From NCBI RefSeq assembly GCF_020907275.1, contig NZ_JAJJWI010000018.1, positions 1-64,000 of the forward strand: 64,000 nt of DNA, given 5' to 3'. Both the position numbers and the translations under genes were made by a program. Numbering within the stretch: position 1 is the stretch's first letter; each line of letters opens with the position of its first letter. This DNA comes from Pontibacter silvestris (lineage in GTDB: Bacteria; Bacteroidota; Bacteroidia; Cytophagales; Hymenobacteraceae). Under the pieces are notes generated by a model. The model made no database searches, was not told the DNA's origin, and saw nothing but the letters and a program-made list of their open reading frames with translations. Of this stretch, positions 36,206-44,558 are shown piece after piece.

Positions 36206-36854
36206 AAACCTTAACGTAGAACAGAAGGGCAAGGTAATCTTACAGCACCTGACAGGCCAATTTGAACAAGGACAGGTACATGGCATTGTGGGCTTGAACG
36301 GAGCAGGGAAAACCACCTTCTTAAACTCACTCTATGGCTTTATAAAACCTACTGCAGGAGAAATTACTTACCAGGAGAAAAAGCTCAGCAAAAAGTATAT
36401 TTCTTACCTGGAGACTTCAAACTACTTTTATGCTGGTATAACCGGAGGAGAGTATCTTAAGCTTTTTTGCAAAGCCACAGAGAAACATAAAGAATGGAAC
36501 AAGCTGTTTCTGCTGCCTTTAAACAACCTGATAGAAAGCTACTCTACAGGTATGAAAAAGAAACTTGCCCTTATGGGTGTACTACTGCAGAATAAGCCCA
36601 TTCTGCTACTCGACGAGCCTTTTAACGGCCTGGACCTGGAAAGTATGTGGGTGGTGAAACGGATTATTTCTGATATAAAGCATACAAAAACAATTCTGCT
36701 TACTTCACACATATTAGAAACGCTTACGGACAACTGCGATTTTATCCATCGACTGGAACACAAAAAAATAAACCAGGTTTACGCCAAAGAAGATTTCAAG
36801 CAGTTCCAGGAGCTTTTGTATCAGGAACTGCATGAAAAGACTGCACTTCAATAA
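36192..36854 (+). CDS. ABC transporter ATP-binding protein
   Basis: This encodes 220 residues. The nucleotide-binding domain has Walker A GLNGAGKTTF (about 34-43), a non-canonical signature ESYSTGMKKKLA in place of LSGGQ, Walker B ILLLDEPFNGLD and the switch-His region LLTSHILE. These fit the CcmA/NatA exporter group. It overlaps the upstream permease gene by 14 bases, implying translational coupling. The transported substrate is unknown. A hairpin follows before the convergent folB gene. Confidence 0.93.
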   Translation: MISIKNLNVEQKGKVILQHLTGQFEQGQVHGIVGLNGAGKTTFLNSLYGFIKPTAGEITYQEKKLSKKYISYLETSNYFYAGITGGEYLKLFCKATEKHKEWNKLFLLPLNNLIESYSTGMKKKLALMGVLLQNKPILLLDEPFNGLDLESMWVVKRIISDIKHTKTILLTSHILETLTDNCDFIHRLEHKKINQVYAKEDFKQFQELLYQELHEKTALQ

Positions 36855-36871
36855 GGTTTGCTCTTAAGTAA

Positions 36872-36911
36872 ACAGAAACAGCTGACCCATTTCTGAACCA
36901 GCTGCTTCTGT
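36872..36911. terminator. hairpin between convergent genes
   Basis: ACAGAAACAGCTG (36872-36884) pairs with CAGCTGCTTCTGT (36899-36911), 12 of 13 bp, with a 14-nt loop, between the ABC ATPase and folB stops. Confidence 0.6.
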
Positions 36912-36928
36912 ATCAATAAGTAAAATTT

Positions 36929-37285
36929 TTATCTACTTTCTTCTAAGCTAACCTTTGCCCACTTACAGATACCTCCAAGCGGCGGGTTAAACTTATAAAC
37001 ATTTATCTTTACAGACTGTACAAATGTAAACCTGTCATACACTTTGTCTATAATGCGGTGCCCCAGATGCTCCAGCAGGCGGGCAGGTACTTTCATCTCC
37101 TCTAATACTAAATTGTACAGCACTTCATAATTTACCGTTTCATCTAAGTCGTCAGACTCAGCTGCACGTTGCAGATCAGTATTTATGAATAAGTCGATGC
37201 CATACTTGTTGCCAATTCTTTGCTCTTCGTCGTAATAACCGTGGAAAGCAAAAAATTCCATGCCTTCCAGCGCAATTTGCCCCAT
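36929..37285 (-). CDS. folB: dihydroneopterin aldolase
   Basis: This encodes 118 residues, the normal FolB length. It converts 7,8-dihydroneopterin to 6-hydroxymethyl-dihydropterin and glycolaldehyde in folate synthesis. Family features are the opening IALEGMEFFAFHGYYDEEQRIGNKYGIDL, with the conserved Glu and the HG(Y/C)xxEE block, then DETVNYEVLYNLVLEEM and a late Lys/Tyr strand KINVYKFNPPLGG. It is the last gene of a three-gene operon (WD40, DivIVA, folB) with 9-bp and 4-bp gaps. Its link to the two cell-structure genes is positional only. Confidence 0.93.
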   Translation of the reverse strand: MGQIALEGMEFFAFHGYYDEEQRIGNKYGIDLFINTDLQRAAESDDLDETVNYEVLYNLVLEEMKVPARLLEHLGHRIIDKVYDRFTFVQSVKINVYKFNPPLGGICKWAKVSLEESR

Positions 37286-37294
37286 AGTTCCTTG

Positions 37295-38254
37295 TTAACC
37301 TATCTCGTCAAAAAAAGAACCAGCTGTTTGCTTTAAGGCCATATTACGGGACGGCTCAGTAAGCGGCGGCTGCACTTCCGGTTTGTCAGGCTGCACGGGT
37401 TGCACATCTGGTACAGGTTTATCAATACCCGGAGAAGGCACACGCCCTGGATAATCAGGCTCTGGCTGCTCAATTTCTGGTCCTGGTACATCAGGTACCG
37501 GGGTCGTGGGAGTTGGAATTTCCGGATGTGGCTGTGTTACATCTGGTGCGGGATCGCCAAAGGGCTCATATGCACTTATGTCTTTTACAGCTACAGGTGC
37601 ATTTGCAGCTGTAGACTCAGCTAATTGTATGGTTGTATTTTCAGTTGTCGTATTCATTTCTTTCAAGTCTTTTAACAACTCGGCACTTTGTACTTTTACG
37701 TCCGAGGCTCTTGAAAGAATACTCTGTACATAGGTTTTAGGTTTTGCTTTGGTCTTTTCAACTTTTTCCAAAGCATCATCTGCCATATTCTTAAGTTCAC
37801 GCACCAGAGAGTCCAGATATCCTTCCATGCGTTGATAATCCTGCTCCAGGGCTCTTACCTCCTGTTGCATCTGCGCTACCACTTTTTCAGACTGCTTGGT
37901 TGCATCTTCCAGCATCTGGCGTGCCTGATTACGGGCCTGGTTTATCAACTCATCGGCCTTAAGCTCAGACTCGCGTGCTTTTAGCTCCGCTGACCTGTTT
38001 GCCTGCTCTAAGATGCTATTACCAGTATCTTCGGCTGTTTTTAAGGTTTTGTATAATGAAGACTCCACCTCACGCAGCTTCTGAGTCTCGCGGTGCGATG
38101 CCTCCAACTTCATGCGCAAGTCTTTGTTCTCATCCATCAGCCTTTCCCATTGCTGCGAGAGCGTAAGCAAAAAGGCATTAACCTCATCCTTATCTAAGCC
38201 TCTGAAAGCTTTCTCAAATGTCTTCTGCCTGATTTCTAATGGTGTAATCTTCAT
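37295..38254 (-). CDS. DivIVA-domain coiled-coil protein with proline-rich tail
   Basis: This encodes 319 residues. The N-terminus (KITPLEIRQKTFEKAFRGLDKDEVNAFL, about 2-29) is a clear DivIVA membrane-curvature-sensing domain. A coiled coil follows to about residue 170 (RETQKLREVESSLYKTLK, QMQQEVRALEQDYQRMEG). The C-terminal third is a Pro/Glu/Asp/Val-rich low-complexity tail (PHPEIPTPTTPVPDVPGPE, KPVPDVQPVQPDKPEVQPP). DivIVA proteins mark poles and division sites in Gram-positive bacteria; members in Bacteroidota are poorly studied. The gene lies 4 bases after a WD40 gene, so the two proteins may interact. Confidence 0.85.
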   Translation of the reverse strand: MKITPLEIRQKTFEKAFRGLDKDEVNAFLLTLSQQWERLMDENKDLRMKLEASHRETQKLREVESSLYKTLKTAEDTGNSILEQANRSAELKARESELKADELINQARNQARQMLEDATKQSEKVVAQMQQEVRALEQDYQRMEGYLDSLVRELKNMADDALEKVEKTKAKPKTYVQSILSRASDVKVQSAELLKDLKEMNTTTENTTIQLAESTAANAPVAVKDISAYEPFGDPAPDVTQPHPEIPTPTTPVPDVPGPEIEQPEPDYPGRVPSPGIDKPVPDVQPVQPDKPEVQPPLTEPSRNMALKQTAGSFFDEIG

Positions 38255-38258
38255 AACT

Positions 38259-39182
38259 CTAACCTAAATTAATATCCCAAACCGAAATAGTACGGTCATC
38301 ACTACACGAAACTAACTGATTCTGATGAGCCGACCAAAATAATTTATTAACGGATGTGCCATGGCTGGCATTCCGCACTTTGTCTATCACTTTCAATAGT
38401 TTAAAGGTCTGTGCATCCCATAATTTAATGGATTTGTCCATGCTGCAGGTAGCAAAAAAACGACCATCAGGGCTGTAGGCAATATGATTAACAGTGTACA
38501 TATGTGCAATTACATAGCCTCGCTCCTCATATGCCTTCTCTACCTCCCAAACCCGCAAGTGCGCATCACGTCCTGCTGAGAGCAACAAGAGCCCGTCTGG
38601 AGAATACGCAACCGTAAACACTGAGTTTGTATGCGACATTAATTCATGTTTTAGCTCCAGGTTACTCACATTGAACACACGGATAATATTATCGCTGTAA
38701 CCTGCAGCGAGTTCTCCAGTATTATTATTCAATGCCAGGCAACGAACGCTTTGGTCTGATTTGCGCACCATGGCTTTTAGCTCAAAAGTATCCGCGGTTA
38801 GTACAGCAATACTGCCATTACCCAAAGCCACGAACACTTTATTATGCTCCAGGCTATAAATTATATCAAAAATAGCCACCTTAGGCAGGGCTACTGATTT
38901 CAATATTTTTTTATCTTTCAGGTCGATTACCTGCACTCCCTCCTGGTTCTGTCCGATCAGCAGCAGGTTACGGTCTTGCACAAACCGCAAAGCATACACA
39001 GAAGTTGTTACCTGCGCCATCAGTTCACCGTTCTCAGGGTTATGCAGGTCCCAGGCAGCTACAAGGCCATCGCCTCCTGCTGAGAAGAATTTAGCCTGAT
39101 TTCCAGAAGGCTCCAACGTGTAAACACAATCACGGTGCCCGGTTAGTGTCGCTATTTTTTGTACCTGTATTTTACTGGCCAT
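38259..39182 (-). CDS. WD40-repeat beta-propeller protein, cytoplasmic
   Basis: This encodes 307 residues without a signal peptide. About seven WD40 blades can be counted: TLTGHRDCVYTLEPS, FFSAGGDGLVAAWDL, LAAGYSDNIIRVFNV, LMSHTNSVFTVAYSPDGLLLLSAGRDAHLRVWEV, VNHIAYSPDGRFFATCSMDKSIKLWDA and LVSCSDDRTISVWDI at the end. It is a stand-alone propeller and probably a protein-protein scaffold. It is the first gene of the operon with the DivIVA-domain protein and folB. I cannot assign a specific partner, although the DivIVA protein is the obvious candidate. Confidence 0.9.
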   Translation of the reverse strand: MASKIQVQKIATLTGHRDCVYTLEPSGNQAKFFSAGGDGLVAAWDLHNPENGELMAQVTTSVYALRFVQDRNLLLIGQNQEGVQVIDLKDKKILKSVALPKVAIFDIIYSLEHNKVFVALGNGSIAVLTADTFELKAMVRKSDQSVRCLALNNNTGELAAGYSDNIIRVFNVSNLELKHELMSHTNSVFTVAYSPDGLLLLSAGRDAHLRVWEVEKAYEERGYVIAHMYTVNHIAYSPDGRFFATCSMDKSIKLWDAQTFKLLKVIDKVRNASHGTSVNKLFWSAHQNQLVSCSDDRTISVWDINLG

Positions 39183-39265
39183 AGTGGCTTTGTATACTGT
39201 GTCTAAATTTTTAGCTAAATTTACGACAAATAGCGCAGAACAAGCGGCTCATACACTTATAAAAC

Positions 39266-39961
39266 ATGGCGCTTGGCGCTTTATCAGATATGCCTCTCCT
39301 AGAAACCCGCCCCTTAAGCCATCATACTTTATTAGGTATCTGGGAGTTGACAGAGGAACCTGATCAACTGTTGCCGTTACTTCCATCGCATCTTAAAATT
39401 GCTACTGAAGTACTTAGCAAAGTACACCACCGTCGCCAGAAGGAATGGCTAGCCAGTCGTGTTCTTGCCTACAGGTTACTACAGCATTTTACAAATGCGC
39501 CTCTCCTTCTACAGAAGGATGACAATAACCGCCCTTATTTTTCTGACCATCGATTTCACCTTTCTATTACACACTCACCAAAGCTTGCTGCTGTTATAGT
39601 TTCTGATAAACATGAAGTTGGCATAGATATTGAATTAATTAGCCCAAAGGCGCTACGTGTGGCTGATAAATTTCTCTCAAAAGCAGAAAGTGAGTTTACA
39701 GGCAGAGATGAAACAAGTACCTGTTTATTCTGGAGTGCTAAAGAAACTTTATACAAGATGTATAGCCGTAGAAAGCTTACGCTGAAAGAAAATCTGTTCA
39801 TAAAGCCAGCAGAAGAGGCAAATGTGTTGTTAGGGCGTGTACAAACTGAGAATTATCTTAAATTATACCGCATAAGCTATGAGACAATCCTAAATCACAT
39901 ACTTACTTACACTGTAGATAACCACTCTTACCCCTTACAAACAAACTATACCTCTATATGA
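39266..39961 (+). CDS. 4'-phosphopantetheinyl transferase
   Basis: This encodes 231 residues (ATG 39266; ATG 39290 is an alternative). It is an Sfp/AcpT-type enzyme that moves phosphopantetheine from CoA to carrier proteins. Motifs are the substrate region NNRPYFSDHRFHLSITHSP (about 90-108), the Mg-binding VGIDIE (about 118-123) and FWSAKETLYKMY (about 155-166). Length fits the Sfp group. It overlaps the next gene by 4 bases (ATGA). No polyketide or peptide synthase is in the window, so it is probably the housekeeping enzyme for fatty-acid ACP. Confidence 0.9.
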   Translation: MALGALSDMPLLETRPLSHHTLLGIWELTEEPDQLLPLLPSHLKIATEVLSKVHHRRQKEWLASRVLAYRLLQHFTNAPLLLQKDDNNRPYFSDHRFHLSITHSPKLAAVIVSDKHEVGIDIELISPKALRVADKFLSKAESEFTGRDETSTCLFWSAKETLYKMYSRRKLTLKENLFIKPAEEANVLLGRVQTENYLKLYRISYETILNHILTYTVDNHSYPLQTNYTSI

Positions 39962-40548
39962 AACACTTTGCCTCTCTTGTTACAGCCGTACTTTTTTCTG
40001 TAACAGTGTTTGCCCAATCAAGTGGATATCAACTTGGTGATAAAGTATCTGATTTCACCCTTAAAGGCAGCAATAACCAGACAGTATCTTTAAGTGACTT
40101 TGCTGATAGCAAGACTGTTGTACTGGTTTTTACCAACACGACCTGCCCTTATGCTAAATTGTATGAAAACCGCTTAGTTACCTTGGCAAGCACTTATAAC
40201 AGCCGTGGTGCACAGTTCATTTTTATTAACCCTGGTGTGAGCAGTGGAGATGGAAGTGAAACGCTAGCGGAAATGGCTGCAAAAAATTACAGTTTCCCAT
40301 ATCTTGCTGATGAGGGGCAGAAAATTAGTGCACAGTTTGGTGCCACTAAAACGCCGGAGGTTTTTGTACTTCACAATATCAATGGCAACTTTGTGTTAAA
40401 GTATAAAGGTGCTATCGACGATAATCCGCAAGTAGAGTCTGGCGTAAAAGACAATTACCTGAAGAAGGTGCTTGATGATGTGCTAGCCAATAAAACAGTA
40501 ACCACTTTAGACAGACGCGCTACAGGCTGTTTAATTAAAAGATATTAA
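39958..40548 (+). CDS. secreted redoxin/thioredoxin-family protein
   Basis: This encodes 196 residues with a signal peptide ending VTVFAQ. It is an AhpC/TSA-type thioredoxin fold: LGDKVSDFTLKGSNNQTVSLSDF, VVLVFTNTTCPYAKLYENRL with a single active-site Cys (C63), FIFINPG, FPYLADEGQKISAQFGATKTPEVFVL with the cis-Pro, and a second Cys near the C-terminus (C191, ATGCLIKRY). The two cysteines could act as peroxidatic and resolving residues. It is translationally coupled to the phosphopantetheinyl transferase by an ATGA overlap. Its exact reductant and substrate are unknown. Confidence 0.85.
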   Translation: MKHFASLVTAVLFSVTVFAQSSGYQLGDKVSDFTLKGSNNQTVSLSDFADSKTVVLVFTNTTCPYAKLYENRLVTLASTYNSRGAQFIFINPGVSSGDGSETLAEMAAKNYSFPYLADEGQKISAQFGATKTPEVFVLHNINGNFVLKYKGAIDDNPQVESGVKDNYLKKVLDDVLANKTVTTLDRRATGCLIKRY

Positions 40549-40648
40549 TAAGTATGAAAACATACCTGCTTTTGATCTAACTAACTTGTAGGATGATTTA
40601 AATACTGAAAAGCATTTGTTGATACAGCAATTTAGTCTAGTGTCCATA

Positions 40649-40713
40649 CTTAGAATATATTTTACATAAAAAGCAGAAGCGGCTTCTGCTTTTTATGTAA
40701 AATATATTCTAAG
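40649..40713. terminator. bidirectional terminator, 31-bp perfect stem
   Basis: Arms 40649-40679 and 40683-40713 are perfect reverse complements with a 3-nt loop (CGG). A GC-richer tip (GCAGAAG) sits on a long A/T-rich base. It lies between the convergent redoxin and SirB1-like genes. This is the longest stem in the window. Confidence 0.9.
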
Positions 40714-40721
40714 GCTTAGCC

Positions 40722-41585
40722 TTAAGCAGTACCACTTAAGGTCGGATCATCATCTGATATAGCAGTCAAAAGCTTGGTTACTTCTGTCGCTTTTTCCAAA
40801 TCATCCATTTTCTCAAAAGAGAAAGCAAGATTTCGTAGTGCACGTTTCACAATCTCTATATTAGAGCAAGGCTCATAGAAAATATCTAACGGGTTTAGGT
40901 TTAACTGCAGAATGTAGTTATCAATATCTGACTTTGACAAGATAAGCCCTTTATTATAGACATTAATATAAAACTGTAACCGATCATCCAGTTTATAAGT
41001 CAGGATAAAAAGATTAGGCAGGTTTACACCATACACAGGCATTTTTAAGCGTTGAGCCAATGTCATATAAATAACACATAGGGTAAGGGGGTTTCCTCGC
41101 TTTGTCTCCAGTGCCAGATGCAACATAGAATTAGCTGGCGAATGAAAGTTTTTGGTGTTTGCTGAAAAGCGCTTTTCGCGAAACAGCACGTTATTCAATG
41201 CCTTTACTTGGTCATATGGATGCATATTGTCCTGCATACTTGCCCAGGCATCGAAATACAATTGATCTATCGCTTTGGTTATAGTAGAAAGCTCTATGTC
41301 AGGATACAGGTAAGAATTCACAAGCCACATCCCTTCCAGCAGGTTCTCTGCCCCATTATTTTTCCACTCCTGAATTCTTTGCAACAGTCCATCGAACTGC
41401 AGATCATGAATCAGGTCTTCTATTTTCTTCTGAAGATCAGTGTTCAGCGTCTCCTCCCACTCTTCCTCCAGGTATGGAATAATGCTTGTACCTAACGACA
41501 CAATTCTTTTCTCTACATGCGAGGCAACTTCATAGTCGCTGTCGTCCAGCAAGGATATCAACGCTTTTATTTCTTTCTTCGTCAC
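40722..41585 (-). CDS. SirB1/transglutaminase-like protein
   Basis: This encodes 287 residues starting at GTG; a good ribosome site (AGGAG, 41592-41596 on the minus strand) lies a few bases upstream and fixes the start. The N-terminal half is helical with HEAT-like character (IKALISLLDDSDYEVASHVEKRI, GTSIIPYLEEEWEE). The C-terminal half is the Transglut_core2 (SirB1) domain, with MLHLALETKRGNPLTLCVIYMTLAQRL containing the Cys, and PVYGVNLPNLFIL. The usual catalytic His of papain-like folds appears altered, as in many SirB1 proteins. Function is unknown. Confidence 0.85.
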   Translation of the reverse strand: MTKKEIKALISLLDDSDYEVASHVEKRIVSLGTSIIPYLEEEWEETLNTDLQKKIEDLIHDLQFDGLLQRIQEWKNNGAENLLEGMWLVNSYLYPDIELSTITKAIDQLYFDAWASMQDNMHPYDQVKALNNVLFREKRFSANTKNFHSPANSMLHLALETKRGNPLTLCVIYMTLAQRLKMPVYGVNLPNLFILTYKLDDRLQFYINVYNKGLILSKSDIDNYILQLNLNPLDIFYEPCSNIEIVKRALRNLAFSFEKMDDLEKATEVTKLLTAISDDDPTLSGTA

Positions 41586-41596
41586 TCTATCTCCTA

Positions 41597-41681
41597 ATTA
41601 GAAATGCAATTTAAAAATCAGAAATTCCAGACAGCAAAGCTACCTAAATGATCTTTTTATTCTTAACACTTCATTTCTAAT
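41597..41681. repeat. 10-bp inverted repeat in intergenic DNA
   Basis: ATTAGAAATG (41597-41606) and CATTTCTAAT (41672-41681) flank AT-rich DNA containing several further AATTT/AAATT pieces. It could be a low-complexity intergenic repeat of the genome; only one copy of these arms is in the window. Confidence 0.4.
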
Positions 41682-41711
41682 TTTTAATTCCTGCTTTTTA
41701 ATTTATTCATG

Positions 41712-43346
41712 TCAGGTCTGTATAACGCCTACGTTATATCTCTTCTCAATAGGTGCGTGATTGGCAGCTTCTATACCCATAGCTATTACTTTGCGTGTTT
41801 CCAGAGGGTCTATAATACCATCTACCCATAAACGTGCCGCTGCATAGTATGGAGAGAGTTCTTCGTTATATTTCGCAGTTATTCTTTCTAGCAGTTCCTG
41901 CTCTGCCTCAGGAGTAATTTCTTCCCCTTTTGCTTTTAAGGAGGATACCTGAATCTGGAGCAATGTTTTAGCAGCAGAAGCCCCGCTCATTACAGCCAGT
42001 TGCGCTGTTGGCCAAGCGTAAATCAGGCGTGGGTCGTAAGCTTTTCCGCACATGGCGTAGTTACCCGCTCCGTAGCTGTTGCCTATAATAACAGTAAATT
42101 TTGGCACAACAGCGTTTGCCACGGCATTTACCATTTTGGCTCCGTCTTTTATAATGCCACCGTGCTCTGCTTTGCTGCCCACCATAAAACCTGAAACGTC
42201 GTGCAAAAATACCAACGGAACCTTCTTTTGGTTGCAGTTCATAATAAAACGTGCCGCTTTGTCAGCAGAGTCAGAGTAGATGACACCGCCCATCTGCATC
42301 TCTCCTTTTTTGCTCTTTACGATTTTACGTTGGTTCGCGACAATGCCTACAGCCCATCCATCAATCCTGGCCAGGCCACAGATAAGCGTTTGGCCATAGA
42401 GGTCTTTGTATGGTTCAAACTCTGAGTTATCTACAAGGCGCAGAATAACGTCCATCATGTCGTACGGCTTTGTTCGGTCTGTTGGCAACAACCCGTATAT
42501 CTCGTTCTGGTCCAGCTTTGGTTCCGCAGGCTCTACTCTGCTAAAACCAGCTTTTTGATTGTCTCCAAGTTTGTCAAAAGTACTTCGGATATGGTCTAAA
42601 GCCTCTTTATCGTTCTTGCATTTATAATCGGTAACACCAGATATCTCACTATGTGTAGTGGCCCCGCCTAATGTTTCATTATCCACATTCTCGCCTATAG
42701 CAGATTTTACCAGATATGAACCAGCTAAAAATACAGAGCCTGTACCTTCCACAATCAGTGCCTCATCGCTCATAATGGGTAAATATGCGCCTCCTGCCAC
42801 ACAGGTACCCATAATGGCAGCAATTTGAACAATCCCCATCGAACTCATAACAGCATTATTGCGAAACAGGCGCCCAAAGTGTTCTTTATCCGGAAAAATC
42901 TCATCCTGCATCGGCAGAAACACGCCTGCACTATCAACTAAATAGACAATGGGTACCTTATTTTCTATAGCAATTTCCTGCGCTCTCAGGTTCTTTTTGG
43001 CCGTAATCGGGAACCAGGCTCCTGCTTTAACAGTGGCATCGTTAGCCACTACCACACATTGGCGCCCCTTAATGTACCCAATACCTGTAACCACCCCTCC
43101 ACTGGGGCAGCCGCCAACCTCTTGGTACATTCCCTCGCCTGCCAGTGCACCAATTTCCAAGAATTCTCTTTCTTCGTCCAGCAGGTATTGAATTCGCTCA
43201 CGGGCAGTCATTTTACCCTTATCGTGCTCTTTCTGAATACGCTTTTCGCCTCCACCAACATAAACTTTCTTCAGCTTGCTTATCAGTTGAAACGTTAACT
43301 GCTTTAGTGCGTCTTCATTTTTATTGAATTCGATATCCATAGGCAC
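41712..43346 (-). CDS. acyl-CoA carboxylase carboxyltransferase (beta) subunit
   Basis: This encodes 544 residues (second ATG at 43340). The biotin-dependent carboxyltransferase domains are complete: RERIQYLLDEEREFLEIG, GGVVTGIGYIKGRQCVVVANDATVKAGAWFP, the LVDSAGVFLPMQDEIFPDKEHFGRLF block, MGTCVAGGAYLPIMSDEA, and in the second half HDVSGFMVGSKAEHGGIIKDGA and GNSYGAGNYAMCGKAYDPR. The DKEHFGRxFxNxAVMSSMGI stretch is closer to methylcrotonyl-CoA carboxylase than to propionyl-CoA carboxylase, so leucine degradation is possible; propionyl-CoA would fit the mutase genes. The biotin carboxylase subunit is not in the window. Confidence 0.9.
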   Translation of the reverse strand: MPMDIEFNKNEDALKQLTFQLISKLKKVYVGGGEKRIQKEHDKGKMTARERIQYLLDEEREFLEIGALAGEGMYQEVGGCPSGGVVTGIGYIKGRQCVVVANDATVKAGAWFPITAKKNLRAQEIAIENKVPIVYLVDSAGVFLPMQDEIFPDKEHFGRLFRNNAVMSSMGIVQIAAIMGTCVAGGAYLPIMSDEALIVEGTGSVFLAGSYLVKSAIGENVDNETLGGATTHSEISGVTDYKCKNDKEALDHIRSTFDKLGDNQKAGFSRVEPAEPKLDQNEIYGLLPTDRTKPYDMMDVILRLVDNSEFEPYKDLYGQTLICGLARIDGWAVGIVANQRKIVKSKKGEMQMGGVIYSDSADKAARFIMNCNQKKVPLVFLHDVSGFMVGSKAEHGGIIKDGAKMVNAVANAVVPKFTVIIGNSYGAGNYAMCGKAYDPRLIYAWPTAQLAVMSGASAAKTLLQIQVSSLKAKGEEITPEAEQELLERITAKYNEELSPYYAAARLWVDGIIDPLETRKVIAMGIEAANHAPIEKRYNVGVIQT

Positions 43347-43391
43347 TGTTTCAAGAGTTAGAATTAAACCTAAGAGTTAAGAACTAACAAA

Positions 43392-43416
43392 AAATCCGCT
43401 TAAAAGAAGCGGATTT
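43392..43416 (-). terminator. terminator of the amiC-mce unit
   Basis: AAATCCGCTT (43392-43401) and AAGCGGATTT (43407-43416) form a 10-bp stem with a 5-nt loop; on the minus strand it is followed by a T-tract (TTTTTTG). Confidence 0.85.
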
Positions 43417-43436
43417 AAAGATACTGTTCAAAACCA

Positions 43437-44537
43437 TTACTGTTCTGACCTATTTGCACCAGGTGTAGTGTTCTGCATTTTGATAGTCGTTCTGGAAGTA
43501 TCCGGCACTGGCACGTATACAGTGTCTGGTACAGGTTCGCGAAAGTTCTGCGGATGTTCATCCTGCATATCTTTCACCTCATCAATAGTGATAACCCGAC
43601 CAGTTTCATCTACTTTATATTTATCGCGGCGACCGAATACAGAAAACTGCACATAGCGTTTAGGGTTTACCTGAATATCGCGTAGCAGCAGATTAAGTGC
43701 GTCTGTGGAACGTTCCAAGTTCTGGTATAACTCATCGTCGTTCATCATTCTGCCGATGGAGCCTTCGTTAGAGTTGAGTTTGGCAACTGCCGTTTCCAGT
43801 TCTGTAACGGCTTTATCTGCATCGTTTACAAGTTTATTAATTTGCACCTGCTTAAGCGAGTCCGTAATATCAGCCATATTTCCGGCAAGGCGGTTGATCT
43901 GGCGCTCCGTCTGTCGTAAAGATGATGTCAGCTCACTAATATTTGAGGTGATAGAGTTAATATTTTGCTGGTTTGCCCGAAGCATATCGTTTATGGCAGC
44001 CGAAGTGGCTTGGGTATTTTCCAGAATCCCTTGTATACTGCTTCTGGTATCATCATCCAGCAGCCTGTTTACACGGGTTAAAGTAGTATCTACTCTGTCA
44101 ATAACAGGGACTGTTTTAGAGGAGATCATATCAGTAATACTACTCTCATGTAAAGGAATCAGGGTTTCACCTCCGTCATACATTGTTCTGCTGTTTCCCG
44201 GGTAAAGTACAATAGCTTTACTCCCCAATAGGTCAGAACTGGCAAGGCTTGCTATTGTTGAATCCCCAACCTGTACATCTTCCAGCACATCAAGCTCAAC
44301 TCTTATACTGTTGTCCTTACTTGTCAGCAATGTAATATCCTGTACCGAACCAATCTGAACACCATTCAGAATAACCGGATTCGAAACAGAAAGGCCATCT
44401 ACATTGTCGTAGACGACATAAAATGTTTTAGAATCTGAAAATACATCTGATCCTTTCAGAAAGGTGAAACCTAAATACAGAATAACAAGTGCCACTATGC
44501 CTAGCAGCGCAACTTTAATTTCTTTGGATATCTTCAC
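43437..44537 (-). CDS. MlaD/MCE-domain lipid-transport protein
   Basis: This encodes 366 residues. An N-terminal membrane anchor (VALLGIVALVILYLGFTFL, about 9-27) is followed by an MCE/MlaD domain (FYVVYDNVDGLSVSNPVILNGVQIGSVQDI, about 38-115). A long helical segment with heptad character (NDMLRANQQNINSITSNISE to about 285) comes next, then a Pro-rich end with PDTVYVPVPDTSRT. It resembles the substrate-binding part of Mla-type systems that move phospholipids between membranes. No permease or ATPase gene is adjacent. It lies 21 bases after amiC on the same strand, a pairing common in Bacteroidota. Confidence 0.9.
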   Translation of the reverse strand: MKISKEIKVALLGIVALVILYLGFTFLKGSDVFSDSKTFYVVYDNVDGLSVSNPVILNGVQIGSVQDITLLTSKDNSIRVELDVLEDVQVGDSTIASLASSDLLGSKAIVLYPGNSRTMYDGGETLIPLHESSITDMISSKTVPVIDRVDTTLTRVNRLLDDDTRSSIQGILENTQATSAAINDMLRANQQNINSITSNISELTSSLRQTERQINRLAGNMADITDSLKQVQINKLVNDADKAVTELETAVAKLNSNEGSIGRMMNDDELYQNLERSTDALNLLLRDIQVNPKRYVQFSVFGRRDKYKVDETGRVITIDEVKDMQDEHPQNFREPVPDTVYVPVPDTSRTTIKMQNTTPGANRSEQ

Positions 44538-44558
44538 GTAAGAGCTTTAGCTTAAACA

